From: Desarmillaria ectypa
Taxonomy: Eukaryota; Basidiomycota; Agaricomycetes; Agaricales; Physalacriaceae
DNA length: 64,000 nt
Direction: 5' to 3'
Assembly (NCBI GenBank): GCA_030407005.1
Contig: JAUDYN010000004.1
Span: 1,302,001-1,366,000 of the forward strand
Below the pieces are notes generated by a model, which was not told where the DNA came from, made no database searches, and worked only from the letters and a program-made list of their open reading frames with translations. The number at the start of each line of letters is the position of its first letter. Position 1 is the stretch's first letter. This document shows, piece by piece, positions 35,604-47,440 of the stretch. A program made the position numbers and the translations under genes.

Positions 35604-37011
35604 TTAGCCGCAGACAAAGTCTTTTGACAAGGAAGTGGTCCTGAGCCAACCAGCCAGTGGCCCGCCACTACCCATCAATCTATCTTTGACGTCTTGATAC
35701 TCTGGGATGGAGCGTTTTACATCGCTGTATGCTTGCTGTCTGCACAAAATGTTTGCAAAACAACAGACTTATTAATGAACAAGCTCACGACTGATCATAG
35801 AGCCCCAAAACTCTGGAAACCTGATGGTACACTAAGAACAATGACATCTGGCAGAGCAGTGGTCTATTCAAACTATAATCGCCCTCGATTAGTACAAGGA
35901 AAGAGGATGTTACTCACCTAGATTTCTCGCGTAACCGGTGCTTGGGGGATACACCTCGTTTGAACCCATTGATGAGGACTTCATGCGTCTTGTGCGAGTC
36001 AGCAATCCAACAAAGAGCTATGTATGGCAATAAGTTATAGGTTTTCGTATGTAACCACGCCGGACTGACAATCGTTGCACGAGCCAGAAGCTGTTTTGAG
36101 AACGTCACGAGAATACATGAATGGCACGCTCGTGAGCCTTATAGAGGGTCGCTGCATATAATAGTCTCCCGCAAGACCTGAAAAAGAGGTTGTAAGACGC
36201 GTGATCGAGGAATGTTGCGACTAAACACACCTTGCCAGCTCAACCGGTCCCACAAGGCTCGATTGCAATCTTCCAGCACCATATCGTGCATACTTGGAGG
36301 TACCTCACCGATGACTATGTTTGATATATACAGAGATGATAAAAACCGTGAACCCAGAGCACCTTGTAAACCCAGAACGGTCCACGAAGCAATCTTGTCG
36401 CTACAAGACATGGACTGAGTAGGAGGAGAATCTGCCCGGCCGGGCTTCGTTCGAAGAACTCCATAGAGCGAGTACCCATCGCGTCCTCGTGCGGCTACCG
36501 CGGGATCCGCCGGTTGTCTGACTGTAGAATCCTTGAGGAGTGCCATCTCTTCGTCTTGGAAAGCGGCGAGGAATCTCGTCGATGCGTCTCCGCCTAATGT
36601 AATGGTAATTAGAGATACCGATGGCGAAAAAGTCAGGCACTCACACGGAACGGTAGAGATGTAGAGATTGAGTGCTACGCCATCCTTCAACGCGTACTTC
36701 CCGCCTATCCGACAAACGATCCAGTCGGATGCTGTTTGGCGAAGAATTTCTTCCATAAACCACCGGATGGCGCCTCGTCGAGCTAGCACCTCAGCATGAC
36801 TATCATGTAACGCTTCTCCCTGGGTTGGCAATCGGATAGTAGGTAAACATTTGGTCCCCGTCGCAATAGATATGACCTTGGTGCACTTCTCATTGGTAAG
36901 GAAGAAAGACGCAAGAATGGTGAATTTTCCATCTGGCGGAGAATTTTTCAGGGAGGCATAGATTCCGTGAATGTGGTGGATTATCGCATCGAAATCAACA
37001 TCGTCAGGCAT
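35604..37011 (-). CDS. TAD1: tRNA-specific adenosine deaminase 1 (ADAT1/Tad1)
   Basis: Converts A37 to inosine in tRNA-Ala. Exons 37011-36645, 36593-36231, 36177-36070, 36017-35918, 35872-35789, 35739-35604 (introns 51, 53, 52, 45 and 49 bp) close in phase to 385 residues; yeast Tad1 is of similar size. The deaminase motif is HDSHAEVLARRG (zinc His and catalytic Glu). The zinc-binding PCGDAS is restored by splicing intron 1 inside it, and the third zinc Cys is likely SMSCSDK after GVLRTKPGRADSPP. The C-terminal part has QRPSIRLTSVPF, SLCWIADSHKTHEVLINGFK, and a final YSDVKRSIPEYQDVKDRL...GWL, as in ADAT1. Intron 3 uses a less usual GTCAGT donor. Start ATG 37011 gives the expected N-terminal length. 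Confidence 0.92.
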
Positions 37012-37567
37012 AGGGTATGTGGATGGAACCGAAGTAAGCAGCTAGGGGGCCGATGCGGGCCGTCGAGCTCGGCGAGAAGTGATATGCCAGGATATATCTC
37101 TGGAGTTAAATAATACAATGTAAAGACGCCTCATTGGTGCTAATCACTCCAGACTAGATATCTACTAGATATGTACCACAAGCAAATGGAACATATTTCA
37201 ACGTGCGCAGCAAATATTTATTCAGGTTCCACCAGTTATCCTAGTTTGTGCGGCGAGTCGTGCTGCAGATTCCAAGCGTTCCTTTGACTTTGGCCATGAA
37301 GGGGATATGCATGTCTCATCCCTGTAGCTGTCGGTATACATTTAGCATATTTACGACCCTAGTGCGTAGTGTTGGGATTACATAGCCTCTGTAAAGATAT
37401 AAAATATTTATGATATAGCTTCCTTGATAAGGATGGGAACCCTATGTCTCCTATGTCATGATGCTGTCGCTACTATCAAGGGTATTCAGGACGAACTTGA
37501 GAGTGTTTCTTTTTTTATTTCATTTTTGGTGGAGCTTTTTGGGGGACCGGCAACTATGTACACGTTA
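37012..37567. other. Intergenic upstream of TAD1
   Basis: Contains the TAD1 promoter side and AT-rich sequence. No gene or repeat recognised. Confidence 0.5.
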
Positions 37568-38000
37568 CTAACAGCCCCGTCCGCCAGCTAAGGTCACTGC
37601 AGGGATTTTCACCCCGCTACAAGATGACCTGAGGAAATACACTTGGGTAGTGTGGCACTCGTCCTGTAAGGTGCCTTGCCACGTTTGTATCACCGTGTCT
37701 GCTTTCAGTGCCTTCTTTCCATAGCAGTTCGCATTGATCATGGCCCAATCCAGTTTTAGCCGGGTGTTGATCTGTTTTATCCACCAATTTCGGATTTCCT
37801 GTTCAGTGTGCCATCTTGTTCGATCTTTCGTTCGCAACGCAGGCACCAGACAAGGTATGCAGACTCTGTTATCAAGATTCTGTACAATCTCGACAGTCCT
37901 TGCAGAGTACTTCCTTTCTTATCTCTGAGGTCTGCATTATCTCCTGTCCCGGTACGTTGCATTCTAGCAGTATGTGCCTCAAGGAGTCTTCCTCGTTGCT
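37568..38000 (-). pseudogene. Remnant of LINE-type retroelement ORF, C-terminal domain
   Basis: Minus strand 37962-37800 reads GDNADLRDKKGSTLQGLSRL, YRILITESAYLVWCLRCERK, then continues in a second frame (37846-37568) with HTEQEIRNWWIKQINTRLKL, YGKKALKADTVIQTWQGTLQ. This resembles the C-terminal region that follows reverse transcriptase in agaricomycete non-LTR elements and is commonly found as fragments. One frameshift lies near 37820. No upstream RT is present. The family naming comes from pattern memory. Confidence 0.5.
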
Positions 38001-39088
38001 TGAGAGTGCTTCTTTGCGCTGACGTTGTTTTTAATATAACCGTGCATTCTCCAGACAGAAACTTGAAACTTTCACACTGTTCTCATTTGAACTATTGGTT
38101 GCTGTGGCGTCGACATCTTTTCTCATGACAGTTATGACCCTACGAGACGCTCAAGAACAGCTGTAAAAGATGTACTTCTCAGCCTTCTCTCAAAGCTACT
38201 CGCTTGCATCCACTAGCACTCCGTTCGAAACTATACAACGGGTAAAAGTACAACCGGAAATTTATGACAACTTCCTTCGTTCACTTCATTTATGTACGAA
38301 TATCACTTCTGGCCACCAATCAGATATCAATGCGGCCCTTCACAGTTTCGTCCCCCTTGAACCCAACCTTGAACCCGAAGTTGTGGTTTTGTAATGCCAT
38401 CATGAGCTTTGGACTTCTTCGTGGATGCCTACGGCGATGACTGGCCAGCGCTGGAATTCTAGGCTTCTCCATGTCGCTTCTGTTTTCATGTCATACTACA
38501 CAGTTTGATGGACTCTAATCGCGACTTTCTAGCGTGGTTCTGATGATCAAGGTCTCGCTTGGACAACTTTTCGTCATTCAATTTAGACAGCTACGTACGC
38601 TGAAAGGTGGGGAAACTTCGGTGAAGAGCCACGCCTGGAGAATCTCTTGACAGCATGGATATCATCATCAGAGGTTGTGCCGGTACCGCTAACTGGGCCG
38701 AGAACGTTATTCAGGGCGATCTGTATCATGGTATGTTCACCGCTGGCATGCGCATGCCTCTTAGTTCGACTTCTTCATTCCTCTTTTTCACGCATTCTTA
38801 GGCTTGTCTTCGGTCTGGTTAAGAGGGCTTCTCCAAAGAAAGTGACCTTGCGCTACAGGATTGGGAAAACATCCGAAAATGGACGGAAATATGGAACTGA
38901 GTCCGTTCAGCACTGGATAAAATAAAGTACCGTCTAGTAAGCTAGTAAACACTAGTTTTAAGTGCTCGGCGTGAATCTCAAATCAATATAATATTCAACC
39001 CAGTGTCGCCGCTGTACTTGCTACATGAATATGAAAATTTGCTACGAGCTTACAATGACGTCACAATCGAGGTTGCCAGCCTCCCGTC
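38001..39088. other. Intergenic with weak frames upstream of TTI2
   Basis: A 74-codon plus-strand frame at 38170-38394 and another at 38647-38925 are not recognised and do not join with splice sites into a longer product. They may be decayed gene or transposon sequence. Confidence 0.45.
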
Positions 39089-40810
39089 ATGTCGCTTAGC
39101 TTGACATTGCTCTCATCCCTTTATATACCACAAAAATTCTCGCAGTATGAGAAATTGGACGATGCAGAAATCATACAAAGGCTACAGAGATGGAAAAGTG
39201 ACGCGTCTCAGGTCCTCTTTGAACTCAAAACTCTGCTCAATCAACACGATGAAAACCTTTCTCTGGAGGATCAGGCTGATATTATCGCGTCGATTGTGCC
39301 TTTTGACGGCGAGGATCCGTGGGTAGCGCCAAAGGCACGCGAGACTTCGATGGGTGAGCGAGAGCTGACGCATTTTCGATGTATTTTGATATTAGTGAAA
39401 TACAGATATCCTACGTCGTTTTCGAGAGCCGGATGTACGTTTGCTGAAGCAAATTCTAACGTACAAAGTGAAACCGCTCTTCCTATCGACGCCTCACCCG
39501 TCCTTGAATCTTTCCACCGGTCGTAGGCTGCCTCGTCTTGCTGGGGGTCCGATGGCTTCGCAGGACTACTACGAGGAGCAAACATGGAAAGAACATCCCG
39601 AGACGGCGAGCCTTGTGTCGTTTGTGGTGAGGAGTATCAGGGTGAGTCTCAAGTTCCACCAGCATCTTGAGAATTCCACGTAAATGTGCATTCAACAGAG
39701 CGAGGATTACGAGGACTTATGGCATCTTGTCATACCCTCGGTGATGTCCCTCCTCGATGACTATGAAGCTCGCTACAAGATCAAAGGGGTGCGAATAGTA
39801 TCCGAAATGTTACAAAGAGTCCCAAAGACGCTGTTAAAGCGCACTGGAATCGATGGGCTGTTACTATCGGTGAGTCTAGAATTCTCTGCGTCAAGGCATG
39901 TGTTGAGCTTCCATTTAGTCTCTGAACAATTGCCTGGGACACTTGAAAGACCTAGAGTCACCCGAACTTCTACGGGCCGCTATTTCCGCGACCTTGTCGT
40001 TGATATTGCTCACTACCGAACATGGGACAGCTCAGCGGTTTGATCAATTGTGTGCATTGCTGGGTGACGGCATAATCGGAACTGCTTGGTTATACGCGTC
40101 TGACAGCTTTGAGGTGATCTTGGCTACGGTTGAAGCACTTCCACCTCTGATGAAGGCATTAGACATCGGCATCGCACGTTATCTTAAGGTTCTCGATTTC
40201 TTTTATTTTAAAGCGGCTCGGCTGACTTGCCATAGGCCCTTGTCCCACAACTAGTACACGCTCTTTACCCGAATTCTGTGAGACCGACCCCCGTTGTATT
40301 GCAGAAGCATTCGTTGATTGCTCTCGTGACTGTCATTAACGAATGTTCCCCGAGAATCGGCGGATGGAAAGGAACGATCTTAGATGGTGTTGGAAGATGT
40401 TGGGTGGCGCTTCAAGATGTTGATCCCAGCAGGAATGATGGTAATGATATATGGAGCTTGCTGTTTGCTGGAAGACTTATGCGGTTACCAATTCAGGTGC
40501 TTGTGAAGAGTTGAAGGAGCTGCTCCGTAGCACATGCAAGCAGCTTGCGAATGCGTGTCCTTCGGTCGTCCAGGTGAGTGAGGCCCACGCGTTTGGTGTT
40601 CGGTGTAGCTGAATGCATCAATCAGGGCGAATACAAGCGGTTCCTCGCTGCTAATCACGCGATATTTTTCGATCTCTTGAGCCCAGCTCTTGAAGGACAG
40701 ATACAGGGCCCAAAGGAGGGTAAGTCTCCCCGGGGTGAACTCCAAGTACGATTTCATGACGTTTATTACTAGACAAAGAAAGGGCTGTACAATCACATGA
40801 AACATCATAG
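39089..40810 (+). CDS. TTI2: TELO2-interacting protein 2 (Tti2), TTT complex
   Basis: Tti2 is part of the Tel2-Tti1-Tti2 co-chaperone that stabilises PIKK kinases (TOR, ATM/ATR). Exons: 39089-39353, 39406-39641, 39699-39869, 39919-40188, 40236-40440, 40497-40573, 40626-40719, 40773-40810; introns 47-57 bp; 451 residues in phase. Characteristic stretches are WKEHPETASLVSFVVRSI, SVMSLLDDYEARYKIKGVRI, LLKRTGIDGLLLS, RFDQLCALLGDGIIGTAWLY and ALVPQLVHALYPNS, all typical of the helical-repeat Tti2 family. Intron 4 has a GTTCTC donor; the last exon (12 codons) is the least certain. Start ATG 39089 is the first in frame. Confidence 0.88.
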
Positions 40811-41240
40811 TATTATCATCGTACACATGTATGCAACATTAAAACTGTGTGTTGTAGTACACGGAGCAAGCGAGATCACCGATCTTTGGGGGATCCGCTG
40901 ACAAGATTCATCCATCTAATTTAACGAGAGCCTTCTCGGTAGAGTGGTGTGAGAAACACTAGAAAGTGAAAAGAGATACTGGTTTTCCACAGGACAGCAG
41001 CTGGCAAAGAGCATCATGGTCTGCGCATGTAGGAGCTCTAGGCCTGAGATTGAGTACGACGAGGGGCTTCGGAGGGGACCGGAAGAATAAATGAGGTCCC
41101 GGACCGGTGTTAGAGAAAGATCTCGGCGTGTTCACGTGCTTGCTATCTTTTCCTTTTCATCCCTCCATTATGTCTGTCTCTCACATTTAAGCCCATACTT
41201 ACCTTCATCGCCACTGCTACTTATTACCCTTTATTCAACC
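40811..41240. other. Intergenic TTI2 to hypothetical gene; likely promoter
   Basis: Contains CT-rich sequence at 41150-41225 just before the next start codon, typical of fungal promoters. No gene. Confidence 0.5.
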
Positions 41241-41937
41241 ATGAGCTTCACTGTTGAGGACCTTGTTTCTTCCTTTTCCTCTAGCCATATAGGCCAGGAA
41301 GCTTTGGATCTCGCCGCGCTTCAGGTCAGTAACCCTTCGCTGTGGTGGTCGCGGTGGGTCCATTGACCCCATTCTTCTAAAGGCTCAGCTAGCACAGGCC
41401 TTGTTCGTACAGGACATGCCACGGGAGAATCATTACCACCGGCCGTGTAGTACGCCTACGTCGCGGACGCCGTCGTCGAGCTTCTGCTGGGGTCAGACTA
41501 TGGGGCAACCGTCGTCGAGGCGCCAGACCGACGAAGTCATGCGCGACTCTGACGAGTTGGAAGACGAGAGAATGGTTGAGGACCTGTTGCTTCCCTCATC
41601 GCCCATCTCCGCGTCGCAATTTGCTGTGCCCTCCCAGTCCCGACCCCAGCACAAAAGTCAAAAGTCCACGGGATTCTCTGCAAGCTCAGCAGAGTCTAAT
41701 TTCACGACAACAGACCCCTTCTACATAGCCCAGCTGCAGGCTATGCAGTATAATAGTCCACCGCCCTCCGTTTTCTCCCAGCTTGGCCGCCCGGCCCAGC
41801 AGTCACCATTTATGCAGCCGCAGCAGTCTCATCCATCAACCTCCCACAGGGATGGCTTCCTTTGTTCGCCATCAGTATCACCTATTTCCATAGACGCCTC
41901 ATCGTATCTTGTCACTTCCTCACCATTTGAGTGCTAG
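41241..41937 (+). CDS. Conserved-looking hypothetical Ser/Pro/Gln-rich protein
   Basis: Exons 41241-41324 and 41383-41937 (58 bp intron) give 212 residues. It opens with MSFTVEDLVSSFSSSHIGQE and LDLAALQ, then AQLAQALFVQ, then a long low-complexity region rich in Ser, Pro and Gln with an acidic patch DSDELEDERMVEDLLLPSS. There is no catalytic motif or membrane segment. It looks like a disordered regulatory protein. The frame may extend: a possible intron from 41911 to an acceptor at about 41979 would link to a frame ending at 42151. Function unknown. Confidence 0.7.
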
Positions 41938-43032
41938 TCAGCTCCAGCACGGCCTTCATCTCGTTATTGTACTTCAGGCCATCGGGACATTGACAGGGAA
42001 TGGTCTCCCGTCATCGCGCTGCCATTCATTCCAAACTCCTATTCGGTCATCTTCCGATCGGGCCAACAGTGCCCGGACCGGCGTATACCCTCAGGAATTT
42101 CCCAACTCCGCCGCTCCCTCCAATGTATCCTGCAGTCCTCATAATTATTAGATCTCTTATTCCCTGTAATGTAGATTCACACGCAGTGTTACTGTTGTTG
42201 TAAGATAGTTAGGCCCGATCTCAATCTCGATATTGTTAGAATACATAAATGACAATCCTCTTGGCCCGCCCCGTGAGCTCTTTCATGATATTGCAAGTTT
42301 GACATCGTCTATGCATACAAATATCCTGATCGCCCTCCAGTCGAGACCTTATGGGAATAATATCATTGCGGCAGTGCCGCTCCAGGGAAGTTTATCGTGG
42401 CGTACGCCTGGTAATCGAGACCCTTCTCGCCCAGTCCATGATAACTACACCTTGAGACGGTGATGTACGGGTAATTTGAGCTCGACAACCGCGGCGACGC
42501 TGGATGAATTGTACCCCAGTTGTGCGGGGTAAATCTGGTTGTTAGATCTAATATTCATGGAGTTGCCTTGGAAATTAAGAGCACTCAAGACTCTAGAATC
42601 TCATGAAAGGATACGGTGTCCGCTGATCGTGTTTTTTGACAAACTATAGGCGTTAATAGAGTGCCGGAAACGCTAATATACATCTAGGCCCGAACCGTTG
42701 TAGTATTACAGTTTGAAAGTCAAAGGAACAGTCAGAAAAGCGAGGATTGGGGCCACAACATCAGTAGCGGGCGCGTTTTGTGGCCAAGCCCAGAAACATT
42801 TTGCAACTGGCCAGTCTGAATGATGCAAGGATGAGGCTGCGTCTAAAAATTAGGGTTTGATGTCCTCGGACGGGATAGACAGGCGGCTGTGTGCAGCTGA
42901 CTGCACAGGATCCTCGTTGTGTATCTATTTTGAAGGTCAAACCCTATTGGACGCTTCCAAATATACGCTTGGCTATTTTGTAAGACCTATGTTAAATTTC
43001 CTTTAGAAGGATTGTGCGCAAAATCAAAAGAT

Positions 43033-43227
43033 GTGCAGAAAAAGCCAGATTGAGCGCGTCAGGGAGCTTCAAAGTAGTTCGGTACATCAAGACACTGTGA
43101 AAGATACGCGGCGTGGCTAGTACAAGCTGACAATCGGAAGTCTCGAGCAGGGGGGTTGACAGGGAAGTGATGAAAGTCAAAGCGTATGTTCACGTTAGGT
43201 TCATCGATTAGCGATGTTAGGCTGAAG
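43033..43227. repeat. 195 bp direct repeat, unit 1
   Basis: GTGCAGAAAAAGCC...TTAGGCTGAAG. It recurs at 43496-43690 with differences that are largely transitions, 463 bp apart. Non-coding. Confidence 0.75.
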
Positions 43228-43495
43228 CAAAAATCACGGAGCCAGTTGGCAAGCACTTGACAAAGATAATATGTCAAGTCGAATACACTGTGTATTCGCG
43301 CGTCTATCCTGAAGGTCGAACCCCATGGCCCCAAAAATGGGTGAGGAGGCCGTGTCCCGAAGCTCAGAAGATTCGGGCACTAAACAAAAGATGGATTATT
43401 AGTCTATTTTTCTTGCTTCAAGTTTGCTAGAATGAGTTCTTCTGTCTCTCTGAGTTCCGGATACATGCAACACCTCTGAGTCCCCAACGCAGCGG

Positions 43496-43690
43496 GTGCA
43501 GAGAAAGCCAGACTGAGCGCGTCAGGAAGCTCCAAAGCAGTTCAATACATCAAGACACTGTGAAAGATATGAGATGTGACTAGTACAAGGTGACAATTGC
43601 CAAATTCAAGCAAGGGGGACTGACAGGGCAGTGATAAAAGTCAAAACGCAGGTTCACGTTAGGTTTATCATTTAGCGACATTAGACCGAA
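43496..43690. repeat. 195 bp direct repeat, unit 2
   Basis: Second copy of 43033-43227, same orientation and length, roughly 80-85% similar by eye. Confidence 0.75.
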
Positions 43691-43851
43691 GGGGAAGACA
43701 CAGGGGAGGTCAGTTCGCACTTGAAGGATCAAGTATATTCAAGTAGAGTACATTAGGATACCTTTGTTTCAAGAAGATTGGCGCTGGTAAAACACAGGTC
43801 CAATAGCTGGAAGCCCCTATGTCATTAGCTGGTATTTGGTCGTGTTGACTC

Positions 43852-43857
43852 ACGCGT
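43852..43857 (+). promoter_or_regulatory. MCB site ACGCGT upstream of MBP1
   Basis: ACGCGT, the core recognised by MBF, lies 127 bp before the MBP1 start codon, with a CTCGCG-like variant about 20 bp before the ATG. It is compatible with autoregulation; no experimental evidence. Confidence 0.4.
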
Positions 43858-43983
43858 TGAAAGTACCGTACGCTTCCTGGCACCAGCCGGCACCAAGGGA
43901 CTCATTTCTTCGCTATCTGCGCCTCGAAAGATTCCTTCATTGCCTGCGGACCTCGTTATACTCGCGTTTTTTCAGTAGGAAAG

Positions 43984-46434
43984 ATGCCTGAGACAACGAT
44001 ATTCAAGGTGAGTCGGCCAGGTCAGGACACATCATTTTCACACCAAGCTCATTTTGCTGCAGGCGACGTACAGTGGGATCCCCGTGTATGAGATGTACGT
44101 CCAATTTAACACCATTTTACACGATTTCTCACTGCGTAACACGTCAAGGATGTGCAAGAGTGTCGCCGTGATGCGAAGGCGGTCCGATTCGTGGCTGAAT
44201 GCGACACAGATCCTCAAAGTTGCTGGCTTTGACAAACCCCAGCGAACTCGTGTGTTGGAACGAGAAGTGCAAAAGGGAGAGCATGAAAAGGTCCAAGGCG
44301 GCTACGGCAAATACCAGGGTATGGTGTTATTCTTTGCTATTGCGAGCAACCGGTAACACCCCTACAGGAACCTGGATTCCCTTGGAACGTGGCTTGGCCC
44401 TTGCGAAACAGTACAACTGCGACGGCCTCCTCAAGCCTATCATCGAATTCCAACCAGCCGCTAAAAGCCCACCATTAGCTCCGAAACACCTCATCACCAA
44501 CTCCAGCGCCCGCCCTTCGCGTCGAGGAGGCGCTCCCGACACCAGCGGTGCCAGCTTGTCTGTCAGCACGCGCTCATCTCGACGCCAGGTTGTTGATGTT
44601 CCTGAGGAATCTGAACACGAAACACTTTCAGTGCGGGGTTCCGAAGATGGGTCGATGACGCCTTCGCCTTCGGAGGCTTCGTCCAGTTCACACACACCTT
44701 CGCCCATCAGGAGTCCGAAAGCATATCATAATGGTGTCGCCGGCTCTCGTTCCGGCACCAGACGGAGCAGGTATGATAGCGAATATACTGAAGACCCAGA
44801 GGCAGCGAGGCTCAACGGCAAGACCGATGCTCGTGCCTATGGGGACCAGATATTGGAATACTTCATCTCAGACACCAATCAGGTGCCACAGGTGCTCATC
44901 TCCCCGCCTCCTGACTTCGACCCCAACATGGCTATTGACGACGATGGACATACCGCGTTGCATTGGGCATGTGCTATGGGCCGCATCCGCATTGTCAAGC
45001 TGCTGCTCACCGCTGGCGCTGATATTTTCAAGGTCAATAAATCAGGCCAAACCGCACTAATGCGTAGTGTCATGTTTGCGAACAACTACGATGTTCGCAA
45101 GTTTCCCGAGCTGTACGAGTTGTTGCACCGCTCAACTCTGAACATCGACAATTACAACCGTACCGTCTTTCATCACGTTGTTGACGTTGCTATGGCCAAG
45201 GGAAAGACTCATGCCGCGCGTTATTACATGGAGATCATCCTGACGCGACTTGCTGATTACCCCAAAGAACTTGCAGATGTTATCAATTTTCAAGATGAAG
45301 ATGGGGAGACGACGCTGACTATGGCAGCTCGGTGTAGAAGCAAACGATTGGTAAAAATTCTAATTGACCATGGTGCCGATCCCAAGATCGTTAACCACGA
45401 TGGCAAGAGCACAGAGGACTACATCTTAGAGGACGAACGGTTCAGATCATCACCTGCCCCACCTTCTCGTGTCATGCCTATGTCTTTCCGGAATATTCAG
45501 GCAGCTTACCCTCCCCATCATGCACCACCTGACTATTCCTTCGCACCGGCGAATGGAGATCGGCCTCCGCTCCATCACTCTGTCGCGGCGCAACGCGCTA
45601 GTACGCGTTGTGTCAATGACATCACGAGTATGATGGACAGCTTGGCTGCCTCGTTCGACCAAGAGCTCAGAGACAAGGAGCGTGACACGGTCCAGGCCCA
45701 CGCGCTTCTGGGAAATATACAGGCAGAAATTCTTGAAAGTCAGCGCGCTGTAGGTCATCTACGATCGCAGGCCGAGGGTTTGGCGCATACAAGTGACACT
45801 CTAAAGACGATGGAGAATGAACTCAGTACGAAGATGGGGCGGAGATATAGACTGGGTTGGGAGAAATGGGTTAAAGACGAGGAGGCACGTGAGAAAGCCA
45901 TCAGAGATTCAGCCAATGGGGAGTTGATGTTGACACCTGCTACGGCTTCTCACCTAGCAAGCATTGGGATGGACGGCGAGTCGGCCGCCGAGCTGGGGAA
46001 GGGCAAAGGAAAGCGCAAGGCGTCTTCTGATCCGGAGGACATTTCGGATCTGATTGCCCTGCATTCGGAAATACAGACGGACCCTGAAGTACTGAGACAA
46101 GCGTGTGGGGCGTTGAGGGAAGAGATTACTCAGGCGCGAAAACGGAGAAAAACGATGTTTGATGAGTTGGTAACGTTCCAAGCTGAAGCCGGGACGAACG
46201 GTAGGATGAGTGAATATAGACGATTGATCGGCGCGGGATGTGGGGGGATCCCACCGTCGGAAGTTGATAGCGTCTTGGGTGTTTTGCTGGAAGTGAGGGT
46301 ACCTAATATCCTGACCGTTAGTGTGGGTTATTGATTCGTCCCCTTTTCAGACTCTGGAATCAGAAGAGCCGAGCTCATCGTCTCTTGGCTGGAATGGGTT
46401 AAGGCCTACAAATGCTGGCGAAAATATGCGATGA
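43984..46434 (+). CDS. MBP1: APSES/KilA-N transcription factor with ankyrin repeats (MBF subunit, Mbp1-like)
   Basis: DNA-binding subunit of the G1/S factor MBF/SBF. Exons 43984-44007, 44063-44094, 44149-44318, 44368-46292, 46351-46434 (introns 55, 54, 49 and 58 bp), 744 residues. The N-terminal APSES domain is rebuilt by splicing: [59 protein letters not shown] Ser-rich linker follows. Ankyrin repeats include [20 protein letters not shown] and [19 protein letters not shown] (about residues 250-420). A C-terminal coiled-coil region (about 490-700) is typical of the Swi6-binding part. The last short exon ends at TGA 46434. Without the last splice the frame would run into the intron and stop at 46334. 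Confidence 0.94.
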
Positions 46435-47433
46435 TGACTTTATTGGATTACTGAACAGTATGATTTGTTCCTGCGTTGTTGGATAAGATGTCTCGTTTAT
46501 CTGTAAAGCACTGTATGTATTCCTCCTGTTCGGTGAAAATTATTCATCTAAATATCAATCTGTTTTGGATTGGACAACGTTTGCTGTGTTATACATGATA
46601 GAGTCAACTATAGAAAGTGCGCGCGCGTTATTCGTCGCATCAAAAAGGGTTCGTTTCTGAGAATTTTCAGGAGCCCTAGAATTTCGTCTTGACTCTAACG
46701 CTAGTGGGATTAGCTTGTGAAGTTGAATGGACGCACCGTCATCTTTCTTTCCATGCTTGCCATACAGCCCATCTCCCATCTGAAGTTCTAACCCAAACGC
46801 TCACATCCCACATCCTGATAGCGATCCCGCCCTTTTCAACGAGCTTGTACGCCCCATGTTAGGAATCTGCCGAAATCAGGATATGAGAGTGAGGGGCGAC
46901 AAGGGATGATCGAAACGAGGTAGGATATGTTATAAAGATGTATGTCGTTAGGGAATAGAATAGATTCCGGCAAGGGTTTGTGAGGAGACCTGAGAGGTCC
47001 GGTTTGCGAGGTAAAGGGGTCAGTAAGTGCGAAGCAGTTACTGTAGGAAGCAGCCGGTAAGTGAGGAGCTATTACCGATATGAAAAGCCTGTGAGCGCGG
47101 AGCTATTACGGGCTGTAGGTGAAGACAAGCGCTAGGCGTAGTCTTCGGATTGGTGTCAGAAAGCGCTTGGCGTATCCAACGGGTTGTTCAGCAAGCGCTA
47201 GGCGTAACCGATCAGATGCTTAGTTCACATAATGAAGTGGACTTGAAGATGAGTAGATTGATTTATTCTTACAATGTTACAGACGGTATTTATATACTAA
47301 AAGGCTCGAGTCATGAATATTCTACAATGTTCTATTATATTCTAGTATGAGCAAGAAGAATAGAGAAAGTAAGAGAAAATTATGTGTGAGTCACTGCTAG
47401 GACTGAGAAGGCCGAGTGTAGGCATGCGTTGAC
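46435..47433. other. Intergenic with short repeats and transposon scraps
   Basis: 3' region of MBP1, then repeat-rich DNA: three copies of AAGCGCTAGGCGTA-like sequence and two of GTGAG..GGAGCTATTAC, then a transposon fragment from 47354. No gene. Confidence 0.6.
47127..47206. repeat. Three spaced copies of AAGCGCTAGGCGTA
   Basis: AAGCGCTAGGCGTA at 47127-47140 and 47193-47206, and AAGCGCTTGGCGTA at 47161-47174; spacing 34 and 32 bp. GCGCTAGGCG is near-palindromic. Context suggests a transposon terminal region. Confidence 0.65.
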
Positions 47434-47440
47434 TCATGCA
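47354..47440. repeat. Dispersed transposon fragment, copy 1
   Basis: GAAGAATAGAGAAAGTAAGA... to GTTGACTCATGCAC. Same sequence, with a few transitions, at 49266-49350. It abuts and truncates the family X pseudogene on its right. Confidence 0.7.

Larger units (their letters stand above)
41938..43983. other. Intergenic, 2 kb, with a degenerate direct repeat
   Basis: No gene. Holds 3' sequence of the preceding gene, then the 195 bp direct repeats listed separately, then the MBP1 promoter. Confidence 0.55.

Noticed and set aside
38170..38394. 74-codon plus-strand frame upstream of TTI2
   Set aside because: No conserved motif and no consistent joining exon; left as a weak frame in the intergenic note.
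43496..47206. CRISPR-like array from spaced short repeats
   Set aside because: Repeats are few, too short or too far apart and imperfect, and the genome is eukaryotic.
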